Positions 6,802 to 14,901 of a DNA stretch of 18,577 bases are shown here, one piece after another. Every line of letters begins with the position of its first letter. The stretch's first letter is position 1. The notes beneath the pieces are model-generated. The model saw only the letters and a program-made list of their open reading frames with translations, searched no databases and was not told where the DNA came from. A program made the translations under genes and the position numbers. The stretch is from positions 1 to 18,577 of the forward strand of contig DKVK01000064.1 in NCBI GenBank assembly GCA_002491165.1, read 5' to 3'. The stretch comes from Porphyromonadaceae bacterium UBA7180. Lineage in GTDB: Bacteria > Bacteroidota > Bacteroidia > Bacteroidales > Muribaculaceae.

Positions 6802-8232
6802 TTACATACCGGGGACAGGGGGCGCGGGCGGACATTGTCCTGAGGCAGTTGCGAAGAGGGCGGCGAGTTCGGGCGTCTGGCCGGCGAGTTGCCAGTTGGC
6901 CATACCCCGGCACCACACGTAGGTTCCGGCGTCCATCTGTCCGGCGGCTATGAGTTGCGAGAGTTGCTGAATGTCGTAGGGCCCGCTCTGCTGTCCGTTG
7001 ATGGCCACCATCCACTGAATGTTGTTCGCGCCGGGAGGGGGTGGCGGCATACCGGGACCGGCTACGGCAGCGCCACCCATTGCGCCACCCATTCCTGCAG
7101 CCATTCCTCCCATGGTATTTCCCATCGGGTTCTGAAGTCCAACTGCCATAGAGTTTGCCATACCGGCCATCTGCTGTGCCATTGTGCCGCCGAGCGCCAT
7201 GCTTGCCATCATTCCTGCGGGGTTGAAACCGCCGGCGCCGTCGCCCATACTGCCCATCTCTCCGAGGCTCTGCGCGGCGGTCTGCATCACGTCGGCCTGA
7301 CGGTCCAGGGCATGTGCGCCGATGAAGGTCTGCTCCGTCTGCAGGCGTTGTGCCCGCTGGCTTTCCTCGCGCTGAATACGCATGGTTTCGGCCATATTCT
7401 GCGCGTTCATGGCCTGGAGGTCGGCCATATTCTTCAGGTTTATTTCGGTCTGTGCGTTGATGGTACGTTGCTGTTGTTCGGCGGTTACATTGCGCAATTC
7501 ATACCATCCCTGGCTCTGTTTGTCAGGCTCTATGCGCGAGAGGTCGAAGCGTTTGAGGTTGATGCCGAACTCCTCGAAGTCCTCTTTCAGTTTTGTAGCT
7601 ATGGCATCGTTGATTTCATCGATTTTACGCTCTATCTGCACCAAGGGAAAACCACCTTCGGCCGGGGCGTTGGCAATAACCGACTTCACGCGGCGCACCA
7701 CGGTGCTGCGTACTTGCTCCGAGAAATCGTCGAGATCGAAGTTCACCAGGCGGTTCATCTTGATGAATCGCTGCGGGTCTGTGATATTGAATGTTATTTT
7801 ACCGCCGGCGGCGATGGGAACCACGAAGTCGAGGAAACGCGGGTCGGGCACGTCGAAGAAGGGTATCCCAAAGGGAATCTGGATGTTACCTGCCAGGTTT
7901 ATGAAGTAGACTTCGGCCTGGAAAGGCGCTTCACCGCCGTATGCGGCACCCATTATGTTTGCCAAAACGGGGAAGTTGGCGGTTCTCAGGAAACCATCGT
8001 AAGGACCGTAGATGTAGTCTTGCATCGTGCCGTTGTTCTGGCGGTAGACGAAGACAGCCATTTCGCCGTCCTTGACGCGGAGCGAGCTGCCGAAGCGTAT
8101 CGAGTTTTCACGGGTTGTCGAATTGACGTCTTGCTCGAGCGGACGCCATTTCCACACCAGGTAATCTTGTTGGTCACAGCGGATGACGTTCATGAGGCCG
8201 CCACTTTTCCCTCGTCCGGAGAATAGTCCCAT
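6802..8232 (-). CDS. SPFH-domain (virion-core-like/YdjI-type) protein with C-terminal GYF_2 domain
   Basis: This is a 476-aa soluble protein without a signal peptide. Residues about 15-235 form the SPFH/band-7 domain of the YdjI or 'virion core protein' type (early VIRCDQQDYLVWKWRP, later GKITFNITDPQRFI and FGINLKRFDLSRIEPD). Residues 245-305 are an Ala/Gln/Glu-rich likely coiled coil. Residues 325-395 are very rich in Gly and Met, followed by MPPPPP (395-400). A GYF_2 domain covers about 405-460 (WMVAINGQQSGPYDIQQL, then YVWCRGMANWQLAG). SPFH proteins form membrane-associated scaffolds; the YdjI type in Bacillus is linked to membrane stress and PspA-like partners. The protein's own PPPPP run could be a ligand for GYF domains, its own or that of the next gene. 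It has a strong promoter match upstream and leads the SPFH-GYF_2-kinase cluster. Confidence 0.88.
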   Translation of the reverse strand: MGLFSGRGKSGGLMNVIRCDQQDYLVWKWRPLEQDVNSTTRENSIRFGSSLRVKDGEMAVFVYRQNNGTMQDYIYGPYDGFLRTANFPVLANIMGAAYGGEAPFQAEVYFINLAGNIQIPFGIPFFDVPDPRFLDFVVPIAAGGKITFNITDPQRFIKMNRLVNFDLDDFSEQVRSTVVRRVKSVIANAPAEGGFPLVQIERKIDEINDAIATKLKEDFEEFGINLKRFDLSRIEPDKQSQGWYELRNVTAEQQQRTINAQTEINLKNMADLQAMNAQNMAETMRIQREESQRAQRLQTEQTFIGAHALDRQADVMQTAAQSLGEMGSMGDGAGGFNPAGMMASMALGGTMAQQMAGMANSMAVGLQNPMGNTMGGMAAGMGGAMGGAAVAGPGMPPPPPGANNIQWMVAINGQQSGPYDIQQLSQLIAAGQMDAGTYVWCRGMANWQLAGQTPELAALFATASGQCPPAPPVPGM

Positions 8233-8284
8233 AATCTATTATGTGATAATTTTGGTATAAGGATGTCAGTAGGGAGAGATGATG

Positions 8285-8316
8285 CAAAGATAACAATATT
8301 TTTGCAATGCGGCAAA
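8285..8316 (-). promoter_or_regulatory. Bacteroidota-type promoter for the SPFH gene
   Basis: The minus strand carries TATCTTTG at 8285-8292, a full -7 consensus match. After exactly 20 bases comes TTTG at 8313-8316, a full -33 match. The predicted start site near 8278 leaves a leader of about 45 bases to the ATG at 8232. Confidence 0.65.
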
Positions 8317-8476
8317 TAATTAGAAAAAATTCGCAATAACGACAAAACGCTTTCAGCCGGATTCACGATTTTATCTCTATTCTTAATTCAATTTTTTGAT
8401 TTGTCAGATATTGAAGATTATAGTAGGCACATTTAATTACTGTGTTACCTATAAGAGGAAACAACTTGAATAGAAA

Positions 8477-8505
8477 GCGGGACACACCGGGACGGTGCAT
8501 CCCGC
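8477..8505 (-). terminator. Terminator-like hairpin after ftsH
   Basis: This two-part hairpin lies 15 bases past the ftsH stop. The outer stem is GCGGGA/TCCCGC (8477-8482 with 8500-8505), then a small CA/CA internal loop, and the inner stem is CACCG/CGGTG around a GGA loop. On the minus strand it is followed by a modest T-rich run (TTTCTATT). The weak T-tract makes it a probable rather than certain intrinsic terminator. Confidence 0.55.
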
Positions 8506-8519
8506 CGTAGGGGGGATTG

Positions 8520-10685
8520 TTATTTGTTGAAAGGGGGAGGAGTTCCCGGATCGTCGTCATCATCCTCGGGAGAGGACGACGGTTCCTGCGGCTTCTGGCC
8601 TGATTTGTCGTTGGAGGGAAGGAGCGGCTTTTTCAACTTGAAGCGGAAGGGGCTTTTCGGTTGAGGTTCTTCAGCGGTAGTTTCGGTTGCGGAAGCGGGG
8701 GCGTTATTGTCATCCTTTTGGGTATCATCCTGCTTCTGACGCTCGGCCTCCTCCTTCTTGTTAATCTCGATAATCTCGTCGGTGCGCGACTTCCAGGGAC
8801 GTTTGCCGAGCACCGCCTGCACGTCGTCGTGGAAGATGACCTCGCGCTCTACGAGCATGTCGCGAAGTTTGTTGTGTTGCGTCGCATGTTCCCTTAGAAT
8901 CTGTTTTGCACGCTCGTACTGTTCCTTGACTATGCGTGCCACTTCGAGGTCTATCTGCCGTGCCGTCTCTTCTGAATACGGCTTTGTGAAACCGTAATCC
9001 TGGCCTGTGGAGTCGTAATAGTTGAGGTTGGGGATAGATTCGCCCATACCGTAGACCATAATCATGGCCCGGGCGGCTTTCGTTACGCGTTCGAGGTCGT
9101 TGGAGGCACCGGTTCCCACTTCGCCGAGGAATACTTCTTCGGCGGCTCGACCGCCGAGCAGCCCGCAAATCTTGTCGAGCAGAGCCTGGGTGGGTACAAT
9201 CTGCGCGGCCTCGGGAGCATACCATGCGGCGCCGAGAGCGCGGCCGCGCGGCACGATTGTGACTTTAAGCAGCGGGTCGCCGTAGCGTGTGAGCCAGCCT
9301 ATCACGGCGTGGCCGGCCTCGTGGGTGGCGATGGCGAATTTCTCCTCGTCGGTAATTATGCGCGAGCGCTTCTCCATGCCGCCCACTATGCGGTCCACGG
9401 CTGCCATGAAGTCGTCCCATTCCACCTGCGTCTTGTTGTTACGCGCGGCGATGAGTGCGGCCTCGTTGCAGACGTTGGCGATGTCGGCACCGGAGAATCC
9501 CTGCGTCTGGCGCGCCAGTTGTTCAACGTCGAGGGTGGCGTTCACCTTTATATTACGGAGGTGGACGTTGAAGATTTCCATACGGTCGGTAAGCTCGGGG
9601 AGGTCGACGTAGATCTGGCGGTCGAAACGTCCGGGACGCAGAAGCGCCTTGTCGAGCATGTCGGCACGGTTGGTGGCGGCAAGTATGATGACGCCGTTGT
9701 TCGAGCCGAAACCGTCCATCTCAGTAAGCATCTGGTTAAGGGTGTTTTCACGCTCGTCGTTAGAACCCATGTTCAGGTTCTTGCCACGGGCGCGGCCTAC
9801 GGCGTCGATTTCGTCGATGAAGATGATACAGGGGGCTTTCTCCTTGGCCTGCTTGAAGAGGTCGCGTACACGCGCGGCACCCACTCCGACGAACATCTCC
9901 ACGAAGTCGGAGCCTGACATGGAGAGGAACGGCACGTTTGCTTCGCCCGCCACGGCCTTGGCCAGCAGTGTCTTACCGGTTCCCGGAGGACCTACCAGCA
10001 GCGCGCCTTTCGGTATCTTGGCGCCGAGTTCGGTGTAGCGTTTCGGGTTTTTGAGGAACTCCACTATCTCTTCTACTTCCACCTTGGCTTCGGCCAGACC
10101 GGCCACATCCTTGAAGGTGACGTTGGTGCCGTTGTTCTTGTCGAAGACTTTGGCTTTGGACTTGCCGACGCTGAAGATGCCTCCGGCGCCACCGCTGCCA
10201 CCCCCTGCACGCCGCATCATGAAGAGCATGAATACCAAGAGGAGCACCACTGGGCCGAAGAAGTATATCATCCGCATGAAGTCAGAGCCTTTTTCGTATT
10301 TCACGGCAATCTGCGGTTTGTGTCGTGCCGCGAGGTCGGCGTTCCAGGCGTCGACTTTATCCTGCATCTTGTCGGAAGAAGCTACCTCTGTCCGAATCAT
10401 ATAGTCGCCGGTATAGTTATCGCTTTCAGGTATTTTCAAGTCTTTGATACCCTGCGGCGTGAGCACGCCTTCGGCTTCGTTGGTGTTGGTGAAGACAAGG
10501 ATGCTTTTGAGGTTTCCTTTCTTGGCCTGCTGTTCGAAAGTGGACCATTCCACTTCTTTGGTTGCGGAACCGTCTTGCATGAAGAAGAAAGAGACGAGAA
10601 CAAGTATGATGAGCGCGTACATCCAATAGAGGCTGAACGCGGGTTTTTTGCGTCGTGAAGGGTCGTTGTTGCTGAAGTTTGGCAT
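8520..10685 (-). CDS. ftsH: ATP-dependent zinc metalloprotease FtsH
   Basis: This is a 721-aa membrane-anchored AAA+ protease that degrades membrane and regulatory proteins as a hexamer. Two membrane helices (about 19-36 and 137-157) flank the periplasmic FtsH_ext domain. A Gly-rich linker leads to the AAA module: Walker A GPPGTGKT (232-239), pore loop FVGVGA (265-270), Walker B IIFIDEID (287-294) and the second region of homology ATNRADMLDKALLRPGRFDR (337-356). The M41 protease has HEAGH at 455-459 with D530 (GASND) as the third zinc ligand, so all catalytic residues are present. The tail from about 640 is long, low-complexity and acidic (five Asp in a row at 708-712, then PGTPPPF), as in other Bacteroidota FtsH. 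It lies 54 bases downstream of rsfS, the conserved order in this phylum. A hairpin ends the unit, so cdsA, often next, is not in this operon. Confidence 0.98.
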   Translation of the reverse strand: MPNFSNNDPSRRKKPAFSLYWMYALIILVLVSFFFMQDGSATKEVEWSTFEQQAKKGNLKSILVFTNTNEAEGVLTPQGIKDLKIPESDNYTGDYMIRTEVASSDKMQDKVDAWNADLAARHKPQIAVKYEKGSDFMRMIYFFGPVVLLLVFMLFMMRRAGGGSGGAGGIFSVGKSKAKVFDKNNGTNVTFKDVAGLAEAKVEVEEIVEFLKNPKRYTELGAKIPKGALLVGPPGTGKTLLAKAVAGEANVPFLSMSGSDFVEMFVGVGAARVRDLFKQAKEKAPCIIFIDEIDAVGRARGKNLNMGSNDERENTLNQMLTEMDGFGSNNGVIILAATNRADMLDKALLRPGRFDRQIYVDLPELTDRMEIFNVHLRNIKVNATLDVEQLARQTQGFSGADIANVCNEAALIAARNNKTQVEWDDFMAAVDRIVGGMEKRSRIITDEEKFAIATHEAGHAVIGWLTRYGDPLLKVTIVPRGRALGAAWYAPEAAQIVPTQALLDKICGLLGGRAAEEVFLGEVGTGASNDLERVTKAARAMIMVYGMGESIPNLNYYDSTGQDYGFTKPYSEETARQIDLEVARIVKEQYERAKQILREHATQHNKLRDMLVEREVIFHDDVQAVLGKRPWKSRTDEIIEINKKEEAERQKQDDTQKDDNNAPASATETTAEEPQPKSPFRFKLKKPLLPSNDKSGQKPQEPSSSPEDDDDDPGTPPPFNK

Positions 10686-10739
10686 GATGAAGGTAATAAT
10701 CGGTTCTTATCTTCCCGGAGCGGGTTCAGGAATTGAAAA

Positions 10740-11090
10740 TTAGTCCAGATCCGGGATTTCGGAAATATTGGCGTCGTACCACAGGTCTTCGAGATTGTAT
10801 CTCTGCCGGGTTTCGGGAGTGAAGATGTGTACGAGCGTGTCGCCGTAGTCGAGCACAATCCATGACGCGGCGCCGTATCCGTCGTAATTATACGGCTTGC
10901 GGTGGGTTTGTTCAAGAACCTTGTCGCGCACAGAGTCGGCGATGGCGGCGGTCTGGGTCGGGGAATTGCCCTGGCATACCACGAAGCGCGATGCCGGGGC
11001 AGTTCCGATCTTTGAAAGGTCTATGAGGGTGATTTTCTTTCCTTTACGGTCTTGAATCCCCTCGATTATTGAGTTGATTATATCTGTCAT
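10740..11090 (-). CDS. rsfS: Ribosomal silencing factor RsfS
   Basis: This is a 116-aa protein of the RsfS/Iojap family, which binds ribosomal protein uL14 on the large subunit and blocks subunit joining during starvation. Conserved features are SRFVVCQGNS (34-43), the central GYGAASWIVLDYGDTLVHIF (71-90), and RQRYNLEDLWYDA (95-107) at the end. The start at 11090 (MTDIINSI) gives the normal family length and sits just after a promoter. A longer in-frame start at 11150 would run back through that promoter and into the sod stop region, so it is rejected. The gene is co-transcribed with ftsH downstream. Confidence 0.95.
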   Translation of the reverse strand: MTDIINSIIEGIQDRKGKKITLIDLSKIGTAPASRFVVCQGNSPTQTAAIADSVRDKVLEQTHRKPYNYDGYGAASWIVLDYGDTLVHIFTPETRQRYNLEDLWYDANISEIPDLD

Positions 11091-11104
11091 ATCGTAATAA
11101 TGCG

Positions 11105-11136
11105 CGAAGTTAGCAGAATTCTTTGGAATTTGCAAA
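11105..11136 (-). promoter_or_regulatory. Bacteroidota-type promoter for rsfS-ftsH
   Basis: On the minus strand TAACTTCG at 11105-11112 matches the -7 box TAnnTTTG with one mismatch, and TTTG at 11133-11136 is an exact -33 box with a 20-base spacer. The start site should fall near 11098, leaving a leader of only about 8 bases. The promoter begins a few bases beyond the sod stop codon, so rsfS-ftsH need not rely on sod read-through. Confidence 0.55.
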
Positions 11137-11142
11137 TGCGCA

Positions 11143-11721
11143 TCATTCATACCGCATCCCTATGATGTCCCAGTCCACTATTTCCCACAGGTTGTGGAGG
11201 TATTCTGCGCGGCGGTTCTCATAGTCGAGGTAGTATGCGTGTTCCCAGACGTCGAAAGTGAGCAGCGGGCGAAGGTTCTCGGTAAGCGGGTTACCGGCGT
11301 TTCCTCCCTGGGTGATGAACAAGCGGCCGTCGGTGTCGGCCGAAAGCCATACCCATCCGGAACCGAACAAGGTGGTACCGGCTTCTTCAAACTTCTTCTT
11401 GAATTCGTCGAAGGAACCGAAATCGCGGTCAATCGCCTCTGCCAGTTTGCCCGACGGAGCCTTGCATCCCTCAGGGAAGAACTGGAAGAAATAGAATATG
11501 TGGTTCCACGCCTGCGATGCGTTATTGAACAGTTTACCGTCTGACTCACAGATGATTTGCTCAAGGCTCATGTCGGCGAAGGGTGTGCCTTCTATAAGCG
11601 AGTTGAGGGTGTCGATGTAAGCTTTTTCATGCTTGCCGTAGTGGACTTCCACTGTACGGGCGGAGATGGCCGGTGCAAGGGCATCCGGTGCGAACGGAAG
11701 TTTCGGTTGTATGAATTTCAT
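11143..11721 (-). CDS. sodB: Superoxide dismutase, Fe/Mn family (Fe-type)
   Basis: This is a 192-aa cytoplasmic enzyme that converts superoxide to oxygen and hydrogen peroxide. Metal ligands are visible as H27 (VEVHYGKHEKAY), H74 (AWNHIFYF), and D157 and H161 (FDVWEHAYYLDY). Q70 in NNASQAWNH is at the position of the Fe-type active-site Gln, and the later segment GGNAGNPL lacks the Mn-type Gln. The protein is therefore Fe-type, possibly cambialistic like the Bacteroides enzyme. The start at 11721 (MKFIQPKLPF) matches the family N-terminus; an in-frame upstream start at 11799 would add 26 unlikely residues. No clear promoter was found in 11722-11918. It is separated from the thiamine operon by a terminator and from rsfS by that gene's own promoter. 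Confidence 0.96.
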   Translation of the reverse strand: MKFIQPKLPFAPDALAPAISARTVEVHYGKHEKAYIDTLNSLIEGTPFADMSLEQIICESDGKLFNNASQAWNHIFYFFQFFPEGCKAPSGKLAEAIDRDFGSFDEFKKKFEEAGTTLFGSGWVWLSADTDGRLFITQGGNAGNPLTENLRPLLTFDVWEHAYYLDYENRRAEYLHNLWEIVDWDIIGMRYE

Positions 11722-11918
11722 GTTTGTTTCCTTTATTATGTTAATTGCGTACGGGTGAAAGTTTTGACGCTTTATCTCTAAAACAATCGGTCTCCCCAAA
11801 TGTTCTCTACCGGAAGCAAATGTGATAAAATAGACAGGAGTCCGGGGATGACGGGACGGAATGCGGGAAGCGGGAACTGGAGGAGTAAGGGATGGAGACC
11901 GGGCAGTGCAATGACAAT

Positions 11919-11947
11919 AAAACCCCGGCCGTGAAAGGTCGGGGTTT
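11919..11947 (-). terminator. Intrinsic terminator of the thiamine operon
   Basis: An 11-base inverted repeat (AAACCCCGACC / GGCCGGGGTTT, one G-T type mismatch) surrounds a TTTCAC loop on the minus strand. It is followed by TTTTATTGT and starts about 20 bases after the thiH stop. It is a strong Rho-independent terminator and separates thiH from sod. Confidence 0.85.
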
Positions 11948-11966
11948 GGTCGGGTAGGCGTGTTTG

Positions 11967-13157
11967 TCAGTCGAAGATTTTGTCCCAGTCTTTCCAGACG
12001 GGTTCAAAGCCGGCTTCGCGTATCTGTCGGGCCACGTCGGCGGGTTCGCGGCCGTCGCTTACCTCGAATTGTTCGAGGGCCTTGTCGCGGTACACGGCAT
12101 AGCCTCCCGGTTCCGTACGGCTTCCGGCACTCATGGAGGTGACTCCGAGGGGCATTATGTGGCGGCGGTATTCCGGGGCTTCGCGTGTGGAGAAGGAGAT
12201 GTCGGCCTCATGGTCGAAGATGCGGAAGGCGGCGGTGAGGCGTGCCAGTTGGCGGTCGCTTATTATGCTCACGGGCTGGAAACCGCTTTCCGACGGACGC
12301 ATCCTCGGGAAGTTGACCGAGAAGCGGGAGCGCCAGTATTTCTTTTGCAGATAACGCAGGTGCCGGGCCAGCATCACTATGTCTGCACGCCAGTCTTCGA
12401 GGCCAAGAAGCACGCCCATCCCTATCTTGTGGACGCGGGCGTCGCCCATTCGGTCGAAGCCGTTCAGGCGCCAGTCGTAGTGGCTCTTCATGCCGCGCGG
12501 ATGGTACTTCTTGTACGCCTCCTTGTGATAGGTTTCCTGGAAGCAGACCACGCCGTCGAGGCCGCTCTTCACGAGCCGCGCGTAGCTTGACGAGCGCATG
12601 GGCTGAACCTCGATAGTGAGGTTATGGAAGTAGGGACGCGCTATGCGAAGCACCTTCTCGAGATATTCCACGCCACAGAGCGAGGGATATTCTCCGCTGA
12701 CTATCAGCAGGTTCTCGAATGGCGCGAGCTTGCGTATGGCCTTGCATTCCTCCTCAACCTGTTCCGGCGTGAGCACGGTGCGCTCGAAGGGATTGTCGTG
12801 GTTGAAACCGCAGTACACGCACTTGTTGGTGCAGGCGTTGCCCACGTACATGGGGATGTACATGGAGATGGTATTACCGAATTTCTCCTGCGTGAAGTGG
12901 TGGGCGAGTTGCGCCATCTCTTCGAGGTACGGGTCGGCGGCTTCGGAGATTAGGACGGCGAACTCTTCGGGTGTGAGGCGGCGTGTGTTACGGCGCGCAA
13001 CGGCCAGTACGCGGCGCACGTCGTCGTCCGTTGCGCCGGCCACGAGGCGCAGCGTCTCGTCCCAGTCATATTGTCCTATGACATCGGCGAAACCGTATCC
13101 GAAGACGGAGTTTACGTCGGGATCTGATTTGGCTTTAATGGTTTTCTCTTCTTGCAT
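11967..13157 (-). CDS. thiH: 2-iminoacetate synthase ThiH
   Basis: This is a 396-aa radical SAM lyase that cleaves tyrosine to dehydroglycine (2-iminoacetate) and p-cresol, supplying the C-N unit for the thiazole. The cluster motif is ACTNKCVYCGF (C109, C113, C116), preceded by ISMYIPMYVGN as in the ThiH family. VSGEYPS and MSAGSRTEPGGY are further family segments. ThiH is the oxygen-sensitive alternative to glycine oxidase ThiO, consistent with an anaerobe. It is the last gene of the operon, 16 bases after thiC and just before the terminator. In Bacteroides a thiF gene often follows thiH, but here there is none. Confidence 0.97.
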   Translation of the reverse strand: MQEEKTIKAKSDPDVNSVFGYGFADVIGQYDWDETLRLVAGATDDDVRRVLAVARRNTRRLTPEEFAVLISEAADPYLEEMAQLAHHFTQEKFGNTISMYIPMYVGNACTNKCVYCGFNHDNPFERTVLTPEQVEEECKAIRKLAPFENLLIVSGEYPSLCGVEYLEKVLRIARPYFHNLTIEVQPMRSSSYARLVKSGLDGVVCFQETYHKEAYKKYHPRGMKSHYDWRLNGFDRMGDARVHKIGMGVLLGLEDWRADIVMLARHLRYLQKKYWRSRFSVNFPRMRPSESGFQPVSIISDRQLARLTAAFRIFDHEADISFSTREAPEYRRHIMPLGVTSMSAGSRTEPGGYAVYRDKALEQFEVSDGREPADVARQIREAGFEPVWKDWDKIFD

Positions 13158-13173
13158 ACGTCAGAGCCTCCCG

Positions 13174-14889
13174 TCAGTCTTTTTCACAATCACGTTCGAT
13201 GTTCTGGGAGATGCGCATGGCGCAGAAGTTGGGGCCGCACATGGTGCAGAAGCGGTCGTCGGCATCGGGGGCGGCGCGGCGCGCTTCCATATAATATGTG
13301 CGTGCACGTTCGGGGTCGAGCGAGAGATTGAACTGGTCTTTCCATCGGAACTCGTAGCGTGCTTTCGACATGGCGTCGTCTCTGACCTGGGCGCCGGGGA
13401 ACCCTTTCGAGAGGTCGGCTGCGTGGGCGGCTATCTTGTAGGCGATAACGCCTTCGCGCACGTCGGCGAGCGTGGGCAGCGCGAGGTGCTCCTTGGGTGT
13501 TACGTAGCATATCATGGCCGTTCCGAGGTCGGAGATGATGGCGGCGCCGATTGCCGAGGTTATATGGTCGTAACCCGGGGCGATGTCGGTGGTGAGCGGG
13601 CCGAGGGTGTAGAACGGGGCCTCGTGGCAGGCGGTGAGCTGGCGCTCCATGTTGGCCTTGATTTTGTTCATTGGCACATGGCCGGGACCTTCGATAATCA
13701 CCTGCACGTCGTGTGCCCAGGCCTTTTCGGTAAGCTCGCCGAGCACATCCAGTTCCAGGAACTGCGCGCGGTCGTTGGCATCGTGTATGGAGCCGGGACG
13801 CATACCGTCGCCCAGCGAGACGGCAACGTCGTAACGGGCCAGTATTTCGCAGATTTCGTCGAAGTGGGTGTAGAGGAAGCTTTCCCGGTTGTGGAGTACG
13901 GTCCACTGCATCATGATGGAGCCTCCGCGCGACACACAACCGGTGAGGCGTCCCTTCACCAGCTCGGCGTGTTCGCGGAGCACACCGGCGTGTATCGTGA
14001 AGTAGTCCACGCCCTGCTCGCATTGTTCGATGAGGGTGTCGCGGTATATTTCCCAAGTAAGTTTGGAAACGTCGCCGTTCACCTTTTCGAGCGCTTGGTA
14101 GATGGGGACGGTACCCACGGGCACGGGGCAGTTGCGCACTATCCACTCGCGGGTTTCGTGGATATTGTCGCCGGTGGAGAGGTCCATCAGTGTGTCGCCT
14201 CCCCAATAGCAGCTCCATACGGCTTTTGCCACCTCCTCTTCGATGCCTGACGAGAGGGCGGAATTGCCGATATTGGTATTGAGTTTGACGCGGAAGTTGC
14301 GGCCTATAATCATCGGTTCGGCTTCGGGGTGGTTGATGTTCGCTGCTATGATGGCACGACCTTCAGCCACTTCGCGGCGCACGAACTCAGGGGTGATGTA
14401 TGAGTCTATTCCCAGCTCGCGGCAAGCGGCATTCTCGCGGATTGCCACATACTCCATCTCCGGTGTGATGATACCCTTGCGGGCATAGTGCATCTGTGTT
14501 ACGCAATGTCCTTCGAGTGCGCGGCGCGGATTGTGGCGCACCGGGAAACGGATGGCGTCCAGGCTCTTGTCGGCGAGGCGTTCGCGACCGTATTCGCTTG
14601 TGATTCCGGGGAGGACTTCGGTGTCATTGCGCGCTTCCACCCAGGCTTCGCGCATACGGGGAAGACCTTTGTTGATGTCAATCTCGACCTTGGGGTCGGT
14701 GTAGGGACCGGAGGTGTCATAGACGGTGACCGGGGCGTTGGGGTGCTCCACGCGTTTGCCGTCTTCGATGGTAACGGTAGGGTAGAGGTTGATACGGCGC
14801 ATGGCCACGCTGATGTCGTGGAGCTCGCCGGGAACGTGTATCTTTTCGGAATGAGGATATGAGGAAACGTCGATATTGTCTATTTTCAT
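13174..14889 (-). CDS. thiC: Phosphomethylpyrimidine synthase ThiC
   Basis: This is a 571-aa enzyme of the non-canonical radical SAM class that rearranges aminoimidazole ribotide (AIR) into HMP-P, the thiamine pyrimidine. The C-terminal cluster motif is C548-x2-C551-x4-C556 (FCTMCGPNFCAM). The body has the usual ThiC blocks, including NTNIGNSALSSGIEEEV, IPIYQALEKV-like VGTVPIYQALEKV, DYFTIHAGVL, SRGGSIM, SLGDGMRPGSI, EGPGHVPMNKI and PLTTDIAPGYDHI. Length is normal for the form lacking the long N-terminal extension. It lies 12 bases after thiG and 16 before thiH. It needs reductant and an intact [4Fe-4S] cluster, so it acts in the reduced cytoplasm. The long antisense and shifted frames over it are codon-bias shadows. 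Confidence 0.98.
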   Translation of the reverse strand: MKIDNIDVSSYPHSEKIHVPGELHDISVAMRRINLYPTVTIEDGKRVEHPNAPVTVYDTSGPYTDPKVEIDINKGLPRMREAWVEARNDTEVLPGITSEYGRERLADKSLDAIRFPVRHNPRRALEGHCVTQMHYARKGIITPEMEYVAIRENAACRELGIDSYITPEFVRREVAEGRAIIAANINHPEAEPMIIGRNFRVKLNTNIGNSALSSGIEEEVAKAVWSCYWGGDTLMDLSTGDNIHETREWIVRNCPVPVGTVPIYQALEKVNGDVSKLTWEIYRDTLIEQCEQGVDYFTIHAGVLREHAELVKGRLTGCVSRGGSIMMQWTVLHNRESFLYTHFDEICEILARYDVAVSLGDGMRPGSIHDANDRAQFLELDVLGELTEKAWAHDVQVIIEGPGHVPMNKIKANMERQLTACHEAPFYTLGPLTTDIAPGYDHITSAIGAAIISDLGTAMICYVTPKEHLALPTLADVREGVIAYKIAAHAADLSKGFPGAQVRDDAMSKARYEFRWKDQFNLSLDPERARTYYMEARRAAPDADDRFCTMCGPNFCAMRISQNIERDCEKD

Positions 14890-14901
14890 GGCGTTTGGAG
14901 A

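Noticed and set aside
6889..8226. 445-codon plus-strand open frame
   Set aside because: It lies antisense over the SPFH gene, is rich in His/Val/Gly as expected from reversed codons, and has no start signal or family features.
11091..11150. Longer start for rsfS
   Set aside because: It would extend across the rsfS promoter and overlap the sod stop region. The family starts at the MTDII methionine.
11722..11799. Longer start for superoxide dismutase
   Set aside because: The 26 extra residues do not resemble a signal peptide or any SOD extension, and the normal N-terminus begins at MKFIQPKLP.
13190..14218. 342-codon minus-strand frame inside thiC
   Set aside because: It is a shifted frame within thiC whose product is Arg/Pro/His-rich, a typical codon-bias artefact.
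12643..14250. 535-codon plus-strand open frame across thiH and thiC
   Set aside because: It is antisense to two certain enzymes. Its length comes from the GC-rich third positions of the real genes, and its product has no recognisable motif.
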